Source of the DNA: Euborellia annulipes
Taxonomy: Eukaryota; Arthropoda; Insecta; Dermaptera; Anisolabididae
NCBI GenBank assembly: GCA_023213315.1
Contig: JAKCPI010005263.1
Span: forward strand, 36,680 to 100,679
Length of the DNA stretch: 64,000 bases
Direction: 5' to 3'
Shown: one piece after another, positions 1 to 10,363 of the stretch
Layout: each line of letters begins with the position of its first letter
Numbering within the stretch: position 1 is the first letter of the stretch
Notes under the pieces: generated by a model
What the model was told of the DNA's origin: nothing
The model's database searches: none
Seen by the model: the letters and a program-made list of their open reading frames with translations, nothing else
Made by a program: the position numbers and the translations under genes

Positions 1-179
1 GTGGTTGTGAGGCTTTTTGGAAAGTAAAAAACAGCACATTTTTTTCTTTTCCAAAATGCCTTAAAACCGCTATCCTCGACAAGTAATCTCAACAATCAAG
101 CAACCTTCTAATTAATTATCTTGTCATTGTTTCGTATCAACACTAACATATATTCAAATAAATTGACGTTTTTTTTTAG

Positions 180-690
180 AGATTCCTTAGAAGTGGAGGT
201 GGAATGGCTCGTTGGACCGATTCCCGTTGGCGATAACGTTGGCAAAGAGATTATTTCTGTTTATTCCACGGACCTTGCCTCAAATGGCGAATTCTACACC
301 GATTCGAATGGCCGAGAACTTTTAAAAAGGACCAGAAACTCCAGGGACAGTTGGGAAGTTACCATTGATGAAGCAGTTTCCGGCAATTATTACCCAATTG
401 TTACTCAACTATCGATTCGTGATTCTAAAAAAGGCGTAGGATTAGCGGTCCTTATAGATCGAGCAGAAGGTGGAACCTCGATGAAAGATGGCCAAATTGA
501 ATTGATGGTTCATAGGAGATTGCTTTTGGATGACTCTTTTGGAGTCGGCGAGGCTCTTAACGAGAAAGCTTTTGGAGATGGGTTGGTTGTAAGAGGAAAA
601 CATTGGCTGGTCGCTGGACCCTTGGAGAAAAATAATGGAGTCGCCACTGTAGCGAGAAGAATCACTCAAGAACGCATTCTGGCACCGTGG
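180..690 (+). CDS. MAN2B1: Lysosomal alpha-mannosidase, antepenultimate exon
   Basis: Internal exon of a glycoside hydrolase family 38 enzyme that removes alpha-linked mannose from N-glycan fragments in the lysosome. The acceptor is a T-run ending AG at 178-179. Base 180 completes a codon begun in the previous exon, 170 full codons follow, and the donor GTAAGA is at 691. The translation shows the LAMAN C-terminal beta-domain blocks: VEWLVGPIP, GKEIIS, FYTDSNGREL, SGNYYPI, DRAEGGTS and ELMVHRRLLLDDS. The GH38 catalytic domain and signal peptide must lie upstream, outside the window. The next exon joins in phase 0 across an intron of 2165 bp holding a palindrome and a LINE tail. The symbol follows the vertebrate orthologue. 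Identity is very secure from motif order; the exon boundaries are inferred by eye. Confidence 0.95.
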
Positions 691-1036
691 GTAAGAAATC
701 AGATATTATAAAAAAAGAAAGAAAAAAAAGGATACGAAACTTCTTAATTATTTTTAATCAATGGAAGCTTTTATTTTTTGGCTCTTTCTGCCTTTTTCCT
801 TATTAGAAAAATTATTTTCCTCTTGAATGATTCAGCAGATGAGAGATTAAGAGAAAGAAGGTTTAAACTCGTAGATTTCACACAACGTTTTGGTTTAAAA
901 TTTAACAGATAATCATCAGATGATTGTGAGTTATTAAGAGTAAATATTATAATGGAGGAATGGAGATATCAGCCAAATTGGAATGATCCATGTTCAATAA
1001 AACTCCCAGAATAAGACGTTTCTATCTGATTTGGTC

Positions 1037-1292
1037 ATCATCTTCACCTAATAGAAATTATATACATATTGCAAAACACATGTGATTGAACCAGGACTCG
1101 TCAATAATAAAATTTTTTCGCTTCATACAAAATTATATGGCTTGGCTGGCTGGAAATAAATGATTTATCTCTGAGCTTGGGCACAGAAGCCATATAATTT
1201 TGTATGTAGCGAAAAAATTTTATTATTGACGAGTCCTGGTTCAATCACATATGTTTTGCAATATGTATATAATTTCTATTAGCTGAAGATAG
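1037..1292. repeat. Palindromic MITE-like element in mannosidase intron
   Basis: Two arms of about 115 bp (1037-1152 and 1177-1292) are near-perfect reverse complements around a short loop. The arms share the blocks CAATAATAAAATTTTTTCGC and ATAGAAATTATATACATATT. There is no coding capacity. Its right end abuts the LINE fragment at 1292, so it may have inserted at or beside the LINE truncation point. Confidence 0.75.
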
Positions 1293-1617
1293 CAACATAT
1301 TCACGGAACACAAGAGAGGCATCGTCCCAGCATCCTTATGCTGTTCAGATCACGACTAGCAGAACAAATCAATTTCATTCTTCCTTTGTCCCCATGACCT
1401 CCCGTGATTGGAACAAGCTCCCTGCGTCTATCTTCCCCAAAACCTACAATCTTCAGACTTTCGAGTCTAACCTCAACAGGCATCTTCTCAGTTCCCGCAG
1501 TTGAGTTTCCCCTTTATGCTTCTCCTTTTGTTTTTATTTTCTTCCTGGCTGCATGTGACTATTGGTCATTATAGGTCTTCGGACCTTATGCACCCATTCC
1601 AAAAAAAAAAAAAAAAG
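1292..1617 (+). pseudogene. LINE 3' end: reverse-transcriptase ORF C-terminus plus tail
   Basis: An open frame to TGA at 1502-1504 carries the typical non-LTR retrotransposon C-terminal signature: NTREASSQHPYAVQI, then SFVPMTSRDWNKLPASIFP and FESNLNRHL. A 3' UTR with GGTCTTCGGACCTTATGCA and an A-run at 1602-1616 follow. The element is 5'-truncated and the RT domain is absent. A second copy at 45540-46245 has the same ORF end and tail. The clade is probably Jockey/CR1/I-like, but I cannot assign it more closely. Confidence 0.75.
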
Positions 1618-1819
1618 ATGACCTTATTTGGTATAAATTCAGGCCGAAACGTCTTATTCTGGGAACCTGGATCATTCCAATTTGGCTAATATCTCCATTT
1701 CTCCATTATAATCGCATCACAGTCACAACCTCAAAAAGCAATTAAGAGTAAATATTAATTTAACATAAACACAAGACATTGACTGGAGTAATTAATAAAT
1801 AGCAGCATAAACAATGTCC

Positions 1820-2770
1820 ACATTAAAAGAAATTTAAAATTCAATCTCCAGAATGGATGTTTGAAAAACATTTTCAACAAACTCTAAAATTTCCGAAAGA
1901 AATTTTTCGGTCGACGTTTAGGTTAGAAGGCCAGATCGAATATACAATAACATATTCTTTTTTTTTTTCATTCAATTAAAAACTGTTGCCTGCTTCAAAT
2001 CAGAGTTTAGGCTATGAGATCGCAAAATTTAAATTTTTAAAGCAACACATATCAATGCTTGCGAATTGCCCTTAAAAAAAAATTAAAAGTTATTTAAAAT
2101 ATATCGCTCATTTGCTGCAATATCGTCATATTTCAAAAATCGCCCTTATTGAGTTAGTGGTACAGTAAGGACAAGTAAAAAAAGCTCTATTATCTGGCAG
2201 AGTGACATATTTGAGCTTTTCAAACTCTCAGCATAATATCTAATTTTTTTGAATCGCAATTTTTTTTTTTTAATTACTTCAAAACAGTAATATTTCAGTT
2301 AAAAAGAAGCTTTCTGGAAGGTGTACCAGTGATATTGTCGATAATAAAGAATTAATGTGTATAGCTACCATTTTTAATTCGAATTTCTGCATAAATGTGT
2401 TAAAATTTTATTTTGTTTTTTTGATCTCCTGAAAAAAATAGAAATTTTGAGTTATGGCCTTCTTGCAGCAAATGAGCGATATATTAATTAAATATTTCCA
2501 TTTATGCTGATCGTTTTAGGAAATTTAGACCAAAACGTTGTCTGAAATCTGATTTAACACTTTCTGATCACCAAATTGTAAAATTTAAAAACACAGACAC
2601 GTCCTAGATATTTTTGAGAGGGAGAGGGGAAGGGGGGGGATTTGCCAATTTTCCAAACCCCTGACTGATTATTATTAAATTTCGTTTCCTTTAAAAGAAA
2701 TTAAAAATTCAATCTCCAGAGTGGAGATAAGAAAAACATTTTTAAACAAACTCTAATATTTTCCAAATGA
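1820..2770. repeat. Direct repeats flanking an inverted-repeat segment in intron
   Basis: A block of about 75 bp at 1826-1903 (with AATTCAATCTCCAGA and AACAAACTCTAA) recurs in direct orientation at 2690-2766. Between them, arms at about 2086-2120 and 2463-2502 are inverted copies containing ATATCGCTCATTTGCTGCAA. This looks like a foldback element inside a local duplication. No coding signal. Confidence 0.55.
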
Positions 2771-2855
2771 ACGAGGAATGTTAATATATGAATATTCATA
2801 AAAGCCAAGTGAAAATGTGAGTATTTTATGCAAATGAGAATTTTCGTTTCCATAG

Positions 2856-3065
2856 GTATTCCTGACATCTACAAAGCTCTCCATTGCCGATTGGTCCGGG
2901 GTCCACGTTGTAGAAAAGCCTGGGCTTAAGACTGATCTGCCTAACAACGTACAAGTTTTAACACTGGAGCCTTGGAAAGGATCATCGGTGCTTTTGCGTC
3001 TCGAGCATATTCTGGAAAAGGGCGAGGACCCGGCATTAAGTCAACCTGCCACTGTCGATCTCTCG
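2856..3065 (+). CDS. MAN2B1: Lysosomal alpha-mannosidase, penultimate exon
   Basis: Exon of exactly 70 codons between acceptor TTTCCATAG (ends 2855) and donor GTGAG (3066), phase 0 on both sides. It encodes the region matching the LAMAN segment with a hydrophobic LTL-x-PW-x-G strand followed by VLLRLEH and GEDPALSQPATVDLS, which is typical of the last third of the family. It links the 180-690 exon to the terminal exon. The following intron (3066-5632) carries an AT palindrome, a complete TH1 repeat and an antisense SINE head, so this gene has accumulated the same repeats as the flanking DNA. Confidence 0.94.
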
Positions 3066-3319
3066 GTGAGACTCACTGCTTTTACAATTATTTAAAATTA
3101 ATCCTGGACAGATTGGATTTTGCAAACGACTCACTGAATAGTATATCGTGAATTTTTAATAAAAAAAAAAATAAAAATATAGGTCTATATTGTGTCATGA
3201 ATACAAAACAGAGAAGTGAAACTTATACGCAAAATTCATATTCGGAACGACTGAGAATACCATCTATTAGCCGGCCATACAGGAACGGTTATTTTTGACA
3301 AGTGACGGTTTTTTTTTTG

Positions 3320-3479
3320 AAATTAATGTAAAATAATTAAAATAAATTAATAATTATAATTATAATAATAAATATAATTATATTTATATACTTATAATAT
3401 AATTATAGGTAATTAAAATTATAATAATTATAATTATATTATAATTATTAATTTATTTTAATTATTTTACATTAATTTG
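3320..3479. repeat. AT-only palindrome
   Basis: An inverted repeat made almost wholly of A and T. The outer arms share AAATTAATGTAAAATAATT and its complement. Either a MITE or slipped low-complexity DNA. It sits in the last mannosidase intron. Confidence 0.6.
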
Positions 3480-4478
3480 ATAGGTTATAATGATATATCA
3501 GAGACAGATTCAGAGATAAAAACTAAAATCTAATAAAAATGGCCGCCTAAATTCGAACTTTGGAAAATTATATTTAAGTTGTCTTTGGTACGAACAAGTT
3601 AGGTCGTTTGTCTAATTGCAAAGAATAATACTTCTACAATTGAAAAAAAAAACTCCATCTTTTCCTACATAGCTGTGTGTTGTTCATATGAAAAAATTTT
3701 ATTCCCATATTATAGAAAATTAACGTGAGATGACTTAATTAAACGAATTCAGTCAACACAATCCTTATTTAATTCCTAGTTAAATCATTCCGGATGACAG
3801 TTGTGTTTGTTTATGGCCAGAAACCCTTTCAACGGAATTAATTCAATTATTTGATTTATATACAACTCAACACCTTAAACTTCATTTGTTCCTTTCATAT
3901 ATTAACAAGGAAACTATTACAAATTATACTCTAAAGCAATGCAACAGAATTAATCTAAAATTGAACCTGAACCAACTAAATTAGAATTTAAAACATCGCT
4001 ATAAGCTTCTATTCATAAATATGAAGCAGTTTCGAGTCGCTTTAAATTTTGATTAAATTGTTTAGGCGAATTTAAAGAAAAAGGATATAGAATTAAATGT
4101 TTGGAAATAACATATAAGAACTTATTTACGGACGATAGAGCGTTGATGCTTCTCAAAGCGTTACGAAACGCTTCATCCTTGAGCTAGTGAGGGAGCCAGA
4201 AATGAGGGGTGACTAGTCACAACACGTTTATTCTTCGAAATTCAGACTAGAGATGGAAAAGTCGATTTTCGATTTTGGAATCGACTTGATATTTTTCGAT
4301 TCTCAGAATCGATTAATCATTTCTGAAATTCGACTTTTCGACTTTCAAGTCAACTTTTTAAAAACTTTAAATAATTTTCCTGTAATCCCTTGAAGGGTAC
4401 ATGAACATGTGGAAGGGGGACCGTCAAATCATTTTGTAGAACAAATAATTTTTTTTCTCTTAAGATTTAATGAAAAAA
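3480..4478. other. Intronic AT-rich DNA, nothing recognised
   Basis: AT-rich intron sequence. Short tandem-like runs of CGATTTTCGATTTT and inverted copies at about 4258-4350 are the only structure noticed. No exon-like segment was seen. Confidence 0.5.
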
Positions 4479-5136
4479 TCTGGTGTGATGGTCGCACAGC
4501 ACACAACTTTCTCTTACCTTTGTTAATCGAAAGTTGTGTTCTGTGCTTGTCACACCAGATTTTTCGTGTCGACATATATTTAGTTTCCGCCGATATATTA
4601 AAATTCAAGATGTAAAATTTATAAACATGGGAAAATATTTATATTATGTTACCATGGCAACCATTTCTCTCTATCTTTTCTATGAAGTACAAGAGTAAAG
4701 TGTGCTTCAAACAATTTTGAGGACAAAACGAGAATATACATTTTAAAGAGTATCTAAAAAATAATTGATTTTTGAATTTTAATCAAAATCGTTAGAGCGA
4801 ATTTTGAGAAAATCGAAAAAACTGAAAAAGCACATCAGTAAAGTACTACAGTAGTACTCTTTGCCCGATTTTGAATTAAAGCTTATTTTCACGCCCTAGG
4901 GGGGTGCCTAACTTAAATATAAAATTTCAACTTCCTAGCTCAATTCCTTAATGCTTAAAATTGAACACACACACACAGACAGACACACACACAGACACAC
5001 AGACAGACCATGTCGCGAAAACCACTTTTTTGGATTCAGGGGACCTCAAAGCGTGTATATCCGTCAAAATCTCGACATCGAATTTTTGACATGACTCTCT
5101 CTATATATTAACATATATATAGAGGTAAGAGAAAGT
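4479..5136 (+). mobile_element. TH1 terminal-hairpin repeat, complete
   Basis: Complete member of the dominant family. It has 5' hairpin A from TCTGGTGTG, then an X-box block (4648-4661), the body with GTACTAGTACT-like palindrome, a (CA)/(GACA) microsatellite (4963-5008), the block GGACCTCAAAGCGTG, and TA-rich hairpin B ending GGTAAGAGAAAGT. It is flanked by A-runs without a clear target duplication and lies inside the last mannosidase intron. Confidence 0.85.
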
Positions 5137-5154
5137 AAAAACCCATGGATAATA

Positions 5155-5246
5155 ATAAATTTGGACCGCCTGGGGGGTCCGAACCCGCGACCCTTAGTAT
5201 ACAAGATCAGTACGCTAACTCCTACACCCAAGCCCGGGGGCTTGTT
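5155..5246 (-). mobile_element. tRNA-derived SINE head (SINE-A), antisense
   Basis: On the minus strand it reads GGGCTTGGGTGTAGGAGTTA (A-box region), then CGCGGGTTCGGACCC (B box). This is the head of the SINE-A family seen at 9635, 20235, 25406, 34461 and 38784. The body is missing here. Confidence 0.7.
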
Positions 5247-5632
5247 TGTTTATTAATGTGTCCCATTATTTTTAACAAAAGCCGACAGCGAATTGTTTTT
5301 GATTTGTATGATATGAATAATAGGCAAAGTAAAAACAACGAGAACAAGGAATATTTATTTATTTGTTATGTTTACGTATTTTCCTTTTGATTATTGACAG
5401 CTTTTATTCAGGTTATTTTTTTTTTTTATATAAATGTGTCTATAAAAAATTTCCGTTGGTGACATTTTACGTAATCCAACAAGTTTATTTGATTGACATT
5501 TATTTATCAAAGTAGAAACTGATAAACAAACGGGGAAAGGGGAGAAAAAAAAAAAAAACTTTCTCCATCATTTTATTTTTATTTTCCCACATATTTTCTC
5601 TGTTTCTAAATTGGGATAATATTTTTGTCCAG

Positions 5633-5833
5633 GCGGCATTCTCCTCGCTGAGCATCAAGTCCCTCAGAGAGACCACCCTGGATGGCAATCAATGGCTCGA
5701 GGATTCATCTCGACTCCAATGGAAGAAATCGACGAAAGCAGACCAAGAAGAGAAAAGCAAGCAACCGGAAGCGGATCTTACGGTCCAATTGGAACCCATG
5801 CAAATTCGAACTTTTGTCGTCGAATTAAGTTAA
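5633..5833 (+). CDS. MAN2B1: Lysosomal alpha-mannosidase, terminal exon
   Basis: Last coding exon, 66 codons plus TAA (5831-5833), after acceptor TTTTTGTCCAG. It begins with the block AAFSSLSIKSLRETTLDGNQ and ends LTVQLEPMQIRTFVVELS, matching the LAMAN C-terminus, where ITRLQETTLVANQ and LEPMEIRTF are conserved. There is a charged low-complexity linker (KSTKADQEEKSKQ) in the middle, as is common at this variable place in the family. Phase 0 joins the previous exon, and overlapping AATAAA signals follow within 50 bp. No frameshift or premature stop is seen in the three exons, so the gene looks functional as far as it is visible. Confidence 0.95.
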   Translation, partial: AAFSSLSIKSLRETTLDGNQWLEDSSRLQWKKSTKADQEEKSKQPEADLTVQLEPMQIRTFVVELS

Positions 5834-5860
5834 TTTGTACTATTCGATGCGATTACAAAA

Positions 5861-5881
5861 AATAAAAATAAAATCAATAAA
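5861..5881 (+). terminator. Clustered polyadenylation signals of the mannosidase gene
   Basis: Three AATAAA hexamers (5861, 5867, 5876) lie 28-48 bp after the stop codon. That implies a very short 3' UTR and mRNA cleavage around 5890-5910. This is a sequence-motif call with no transcript evidence. Confidence 0.7.
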
Positions 5882-6081
5882 AAAATTTCCTACCCTTATT
5901 TTCTTCTATTTTTACAATGCTTATATATTTGTGGTTGAGGAATACAAGGAAACTCGAGAACCTACCATCTATTGGTAGACAAAAGAATTTGGCATACATC
6001 TCTCAGAAACAGCGCGACTAACGGAGTGTAATATAATTTTATAGAACTTATTATACAAAATTATTTTACTCTTTTTAGTAC

Positions 6082-6296
6082 AGTGAGCGCCACAATTAAG
6101 TCCCCACCTGATAGCTTTAGCCTTAAGTATATGGTATATTATGGTGAAATAATTTTAAATATGAAAAGGTAAAATAAAATCATCTGTACCAGATTTTACG
6201 TTTTACCTTTTCGGTCATTAAAATTATTTCATTATACACCATATACTATACCATATACTTAAGGCTAAAGAGGGGACTTAATTGTGGCGCTCACTG
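6082..6296. mobile_element. Mariner-type MITE (CAGTGAGCGCC ends)
   Basis: 215 bp with near-perfect terminal inverted repeats CAGTGAGCGCCACAATTAAG at both ends, preceded by TA (right flank TT, so the TA duplication is imperfect). The CAGTG(A/G) terminus and TA target are typical of Tc1/mariner non-autonomous elements. The arms pair over nearly the whole length. Confidence 0.8.
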
Positions 6297-6460
6297 TTCA
6301 AGAGTAAAGTGTTGTTTTCTAATTGCAACGAAATAAGCCTAAGTTTGGATTCGTGTAACGATTTTGTTCAAATTTTCAAAAAGTAGGGCGTAAAATTACG
6401 CATTGCCAATTACAAGAGATTATTTTTGATGAAGCTCAGGAATCTTCTTTACAATTTCCA

Positions 6461-6770
6461 ATAGGATTCGGACCAGAAGGTTCAATTAAAAGTCAAAAAG
6501 TTTTTAGGTTTAGGAGTCTAAGCAAGAATTAGAAAAGAAATGTCTATAAGTATTTTGTTAAAGCCCTACGGTTTGGGTAATAATTTTATATTATAAGGCT
6601 CTCTATGACTCCAACCACTGAAGAATCCTTTTTTTCAGTTCTTGGTCTTTTCAAAATAACACAAAAGGGAAGTCCTACAACAAATGGACGAAACATTGTC
6701 TGGGGTCAAATAAAGTTTTGTTTTAAAAAACTTTTTGACTTTTAATTGAACCTACTGGTCCGAATCCTAT
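6461..6770. repeat. Foldback repeat with direct flanks
   Basis: Arms ATAGGATTCGGACCAGAAGG (6461) and its complement (ending 6770) enclose about 210 bp. TTACAAGAGATTATTTT occurs both upstream (about 6409) and directly after the right arm (about 6770), like a long target duplication or a displaced direct repeat. Non-coding. Confidence 0.6.
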
Positions 6771-6897
6771 TACAAGAGATTATTTTAATTTGTTTTCTCA
6801 GTCAAAGCCAAACTGGTAAAGATTTTTTTATCTTGCCTAGCGGGTTGCCCAAACGCAGGCGTTCTCCGCGTATTTCTATTTTGAAGTTATATTAAAT

Positions 6898-7328
6898 CAG
6901 TGGCGAAACGTACACCCTCGCAAACCCCGCGGTGCGGTGGAGAGGCGGAGCTTGAAGGGGGCCCGCGGGCCTAGCCGTGCGGGCAAAAAGATAAACTGAT
7001 TTTGACGGTAGGGCAAAAAATTGTCCGCAAGGAGGCAAAAATTCGATTCCTCTCAAAGAAGGTAAAAAGATTTTCATGGGAAGATGAAAAAATTTCGGAC
7101 AACGCGGCAAAAATTTCATTTCCCCAAAAAAGGGAAAATTATTTTAATGGAAAGCAAAAAAATTTTCACGCAAGGGGGAAAAATTTCGATTCCCTAAAAA
7201 AAGCTAAAATGATTTTCACGAGAGGGGGAAAAATTTTCCCGCAGGGAGGCAAAAATTTCGTTTTCGGCCCTGAATGGGGCTCGAAAAAAGGTTGCGGCGG
7301 GGCCCAGCTAAAATACGTTTCACCGCTG
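6898..7328. mobile_element. hAT-type non-autonomous element with 8-bp duplication
   Basis: Termini CAGTGGCGAAACGTAC and GTTTCACCGCTG are inverted repeats. The flanking 8 bp TATTAAAT is perfectly duplicated (6890-6897 and 7329-7336). The interior is several direct copies of a GGCAAAAATTTCG / AAGGTAAAATGATTTTCACG unit. There is no transposase. Length and duplication fit a hAT MITE. Confidence 0.85.
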
Positions 7329-7336
7329 TATTAAAT

Positions 7337-7814
7337 TAATAAAAGAACGGACAAATTGCACATCTGATTAGTAAAAAAATTCGAGACGAATCTATTTTAT
7401 TTTTCTTCTTTTTAAAGAAAAGCTCATTTTAAAGAGGGAATCAGTAGTAAAGACAAAGAAAAAAAACTTTTTCCTCTAAAAACAACGTAGACCGAAAATA
7501 AATAGAAGTTAAAGCTAAGCTTATAATTTAATTTTTTTAAATTAAACTAGATCTTTATTCTAGCCAGGTATTCGTCTCAGTGTGAATGTCTAAATAGGGA
7601 AGAATCGCTGTCAGTTGGATTTATTGTTAGATAAAAGAAAACTTTTATTTTAATGAGACGTTAAAGTTTATTACTTTTTCTACGTTTATGAATTTATTAA
7701 TGGGTTGCTTAATTAAATTAGCGAAATTGAATTACTTTATAAAGATAAATCACAAAAATGAATTATAGCATAAATTATAGGTTTTTTTGAATTACTGCTT
7801 CCTGTCAAAAAAAA
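7337..7814. other. AT-rich DNA, nothing recognised
   Basis: No repeat, RNA gene or exon-like segment identified. Confidence 0.5.
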
Positions 7815-8066
7815 TCTGGTGTGACTAGTCGCACAGTACAGAACTTTCTCTTAGCTTCGCCAATTGAAAGTTATGTTTGAATTTTGAGAAAATCAAAAAA
7901 AAAACTGAAAAAATACTAGTACTCTTTGAACAATTTTGTTCAAAAGGTTCGCGTCACGTCCCAGGGGGGTACCCATCTTAAATATAAAATGTTAACCTCC
8001 TAGCTCCTTTTATTGTCGAGATATTGTGTTCATAGATCGACCATTTTGCGGAACCCACTTTTGAAT
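7815..8066 (+). mobile_element. TH1 repeat, internally deleted and 3'-truncated
   Basis: Hairpin A is damaged after CTTAGCTTCG. The sequence jumps directly to the TTTTGAGAAAATC part of the body and ends near the GCGGAACCCAC block. The microsatellite and hairpin B are absent. Confidence 0.75.
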
Positions 8067-8240
8067 AAGAACAAGTGCTAGCAACATGAAAAAGATAAAA
8101 AGCCTAAAATTTTAGAAAATTTGATCAAATCCTATGTTTATTGATTGAAATGGATGCCAAACGATATATTTACATTGTTTGCCGTTTTGAATGCATAATA
8201 AAGGACCTATTCATGGGAAAGCTTAATGTTTAATAAAAAA

Positions 8241-8646
8241 TCTGGTGTGACTGGCGGACAGCACACAACTTTCTCTTAACTTCGGTAATTGAAAGTTGTG
8301 TTCTGTGCTTGTCACACCAGATTTTTTGTGTCGACATGTATTTAGTTTCCGACAGTATGGTACATTCGATTTTCAAGATGTAAAATTTATAAGTATGGGA
8401 AAATATTTATATTTTGTTACCATGGCAACCATTTCTCCTATTTTTCCTATGGAGTAGGCCTACAAGAGTGAAGTGGTCTTCAGAAGATTTCAATGACAAA
8501 ATGAGAATATACATTTTAAAGAGCATCTAAAACAATAATTTATGAATTTTAATCAAAATCGTTAGAATGAATTTTGAGAAAAAAAAAAAAACTGTAAAAG
8601 TACATCAGTAAAGTACCAGTACTCTTTGAACAATTTTGTCACGTCA
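8241..8646 (+). mobile_element. TH1 repeat, 3'-truncated
   Basis: Good hairpin A, the TTTCCGACAGTATGG block, and an X-box GTTACCATGGCAAC (8416-8429). It breaks off after CAATTTTGTCACGTC. A degenerate isolated hairpin A remnant follows at 8777-8838. Confidence 0.8.
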
Positions 8647-8838
8647 AAATAACATTTTTAATAAACAACGCGATCAAGAAGTCAATAAGAGCCGCGAGGC
8701 AAAAGCCAACTGACATTTCAAAGATGACAAAGAGGAGGGGGAATGGCGCATGAAGCATGAAGGCATTTCTTTAAAATCTGGGGTGTGCAGTACACAGCAC
8801 ACGAATTTCTGTTACAATCGGTAATTGAAATTGTGTTT

Positions 8839-9364
8839 ATTATAAGATTATCTATTTATTAATGATGAGTAGGAAATGAAAAATAAATAAATTCTCTTTG
8901 AATGTCTTTCTAGATATCAACCATCAGCCGTGATTATTTATTTACTTTTTAATTTATATAATATTTATTTAACCGGTAAATAAATCCCTTGGAATCGTTG
9001 AATTTTTTAGATCCTCTCGTTACAAGTTAATGTTTGATTTGTTTTCAATTAGGGGTCTGATTAAATTTAGACTCTCTCTCGTAACAACTTGTTAGTAGAA
9101 CATATTCGAGGACATAATCAAAATGTACGGGGGACACATGACCACAGACCGTAACCAATAATATCGAGCTCTCTCTCTCTCTCTCTCATTCACTCACCCC
9201 GACATCCGAAATCTCTCAATCTATTCCTATGGACAACTAATTTTCAATTGAAAAAGCAAGAATAAAAACGATAATGAGAACAAAGACTTGATTCTTTGAT
9301 TTGGATTAGATATTAATATTCAATCTGATTTTAACACAGTCAAATTTTTACGCCACCCTTAAAG
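8839..9364. other. AT-rich DNA with (CT)n tract
   Basis: A (CT) run at about 9169-9187; otherwise no recognisable element or exon. Confidence 0.5.
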
Positions 9365-9450
9365 ATCATCAACACAACCAATAGAAATAACCGGCTACCA
9401 ACCAATTGAAATAAATAGCAAGTAAATGACCTCCGATGTCCCAAATAGAT
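9365..9450 (+). mobile_element. SINE-B body fragment
   Basis: Contains ACCAATTGAAATAAAT and AAATGACCTCCGATGTC, diverged forms of the SINE-B body and of the shared SINE tail motif seen intact at 47636-47828. Confidence 0.5.
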
Positions 9451-9470
9451 AAAAAAAAAACTAAAAAAAA

Positions 9471-9866
9471 TCTGGTGTGACTGGCGCACAGCACACAACT
9501 TTCTCTTACCTTCGATAATCGAAAGTTGTGTTCTGTGCTTGTCATATCAGATTTTTTATGTCGACATGTATTTAATTCCGGACACTAGGCCTACATTTGA
9601 ATTTCAAAAAGTACATTTTATAAGTATGGGAAAATGCCCTCGAGTTTGGCGTAGTAGATAGCGTGCCTACCTCCTATACCAAACGTCGCGGGTTCAGACC
9701 CAGGCAGATGATTTTATTTAAGGGGGGTTCACTTTTTTAGATTCAGGGGACCTCAAAACGTGTATATCCATCAAAATCTCGACATCGAATTTTTGACATG
9801 AATCCAATACTTTCTCTCTATATATACAGTATATGTATTAACATATATATAGAGGTAAGAGAAAGT
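9471..9866 (+). mobile_element. TH1 repeat with a SINE-A head replacing its middle
   Basis: Hairpin A and the first ~160 bp (9471-9634), then a tRNA-like SINE head (9635-9722), then the 3' third with GGACCTCAAAACGTG and hairpin B ending GAAAGT at 9866. The X-box and body are missing, so this is an insertion plus deletion, or a chimaera. Compare 26044-26603. Confidence 0.75.
9635..9722 (+). mobile_element. tRNA-derived SINE-A head
   Basis: GAGTTTGGCGTAGTAGATAG (A box) and CGCGGGTTCAGACCC (B box) are spaced as in a tRNA. Joined to TH1 sequence on both sides. Confidence 0.7.
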
Positions 9867-9869
9867 AAA

Positions 9870-10030
9870 AAACCGCCCCCCCCCCCCGACAAAATTGCAT
9901 TAATCCGTCCCTGATTCATACTCACACACGCATTCAAACAGTCTTTTGGGCAACTCAGGCCATATAAGACATTTACGATATCCGTTATTGATTAATATAC
10001 ATATTGGGGGGTCCACGGATTCTTATTTAA
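9870..10030 (-). mobile_element. hAT-MITE end plus SINE-A body, antisense
   Basis: 9870-9920 matches the right end of the hAT MITE at 17736-17981 (C-run, then GACAAAATTGCATTAATCCG). 9911-10030, read on the minus strand, is the SINE-A body: GTGGACCCCCCAATATG, AATAACGGATATCG, TTATATGGCCTGAGTTGCC. Confidence 0.65.
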
Positions 10031-10363
10031 GTTTACGATTCTTAAAGAGTGAATGAATTAAAATATCAACTAGACAGAGGTTTTTTGAAATAGTTGAAGT
10101 TTTTTAAAAGAATGAAAATAAGCTACTTAAAATATTAAAGTTTTTATCAATTTTTCATAATTCCCCGTTTCCTTCCTGTAATTTCATGCTAATTTTAATA
10201 ATAAAACATTCGGTTTCAATCAATTTTTCTTTTTGTTTTTTACTTTCTCTTACCTCTATATATATATTAATATATAGAGAGAGAAAGTATTGGATTCATG
10301 TCAAAAGTTCGATGTCGAGATTTTGATGGATCTTCACGTTTTGAGGTCCCCTGAATCCAAAAA

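Noticed and set aside
442..669. Minus-strand 75-codon frame
   Set aside because: Shadow of the conserved mannosidase exon on the other strand.
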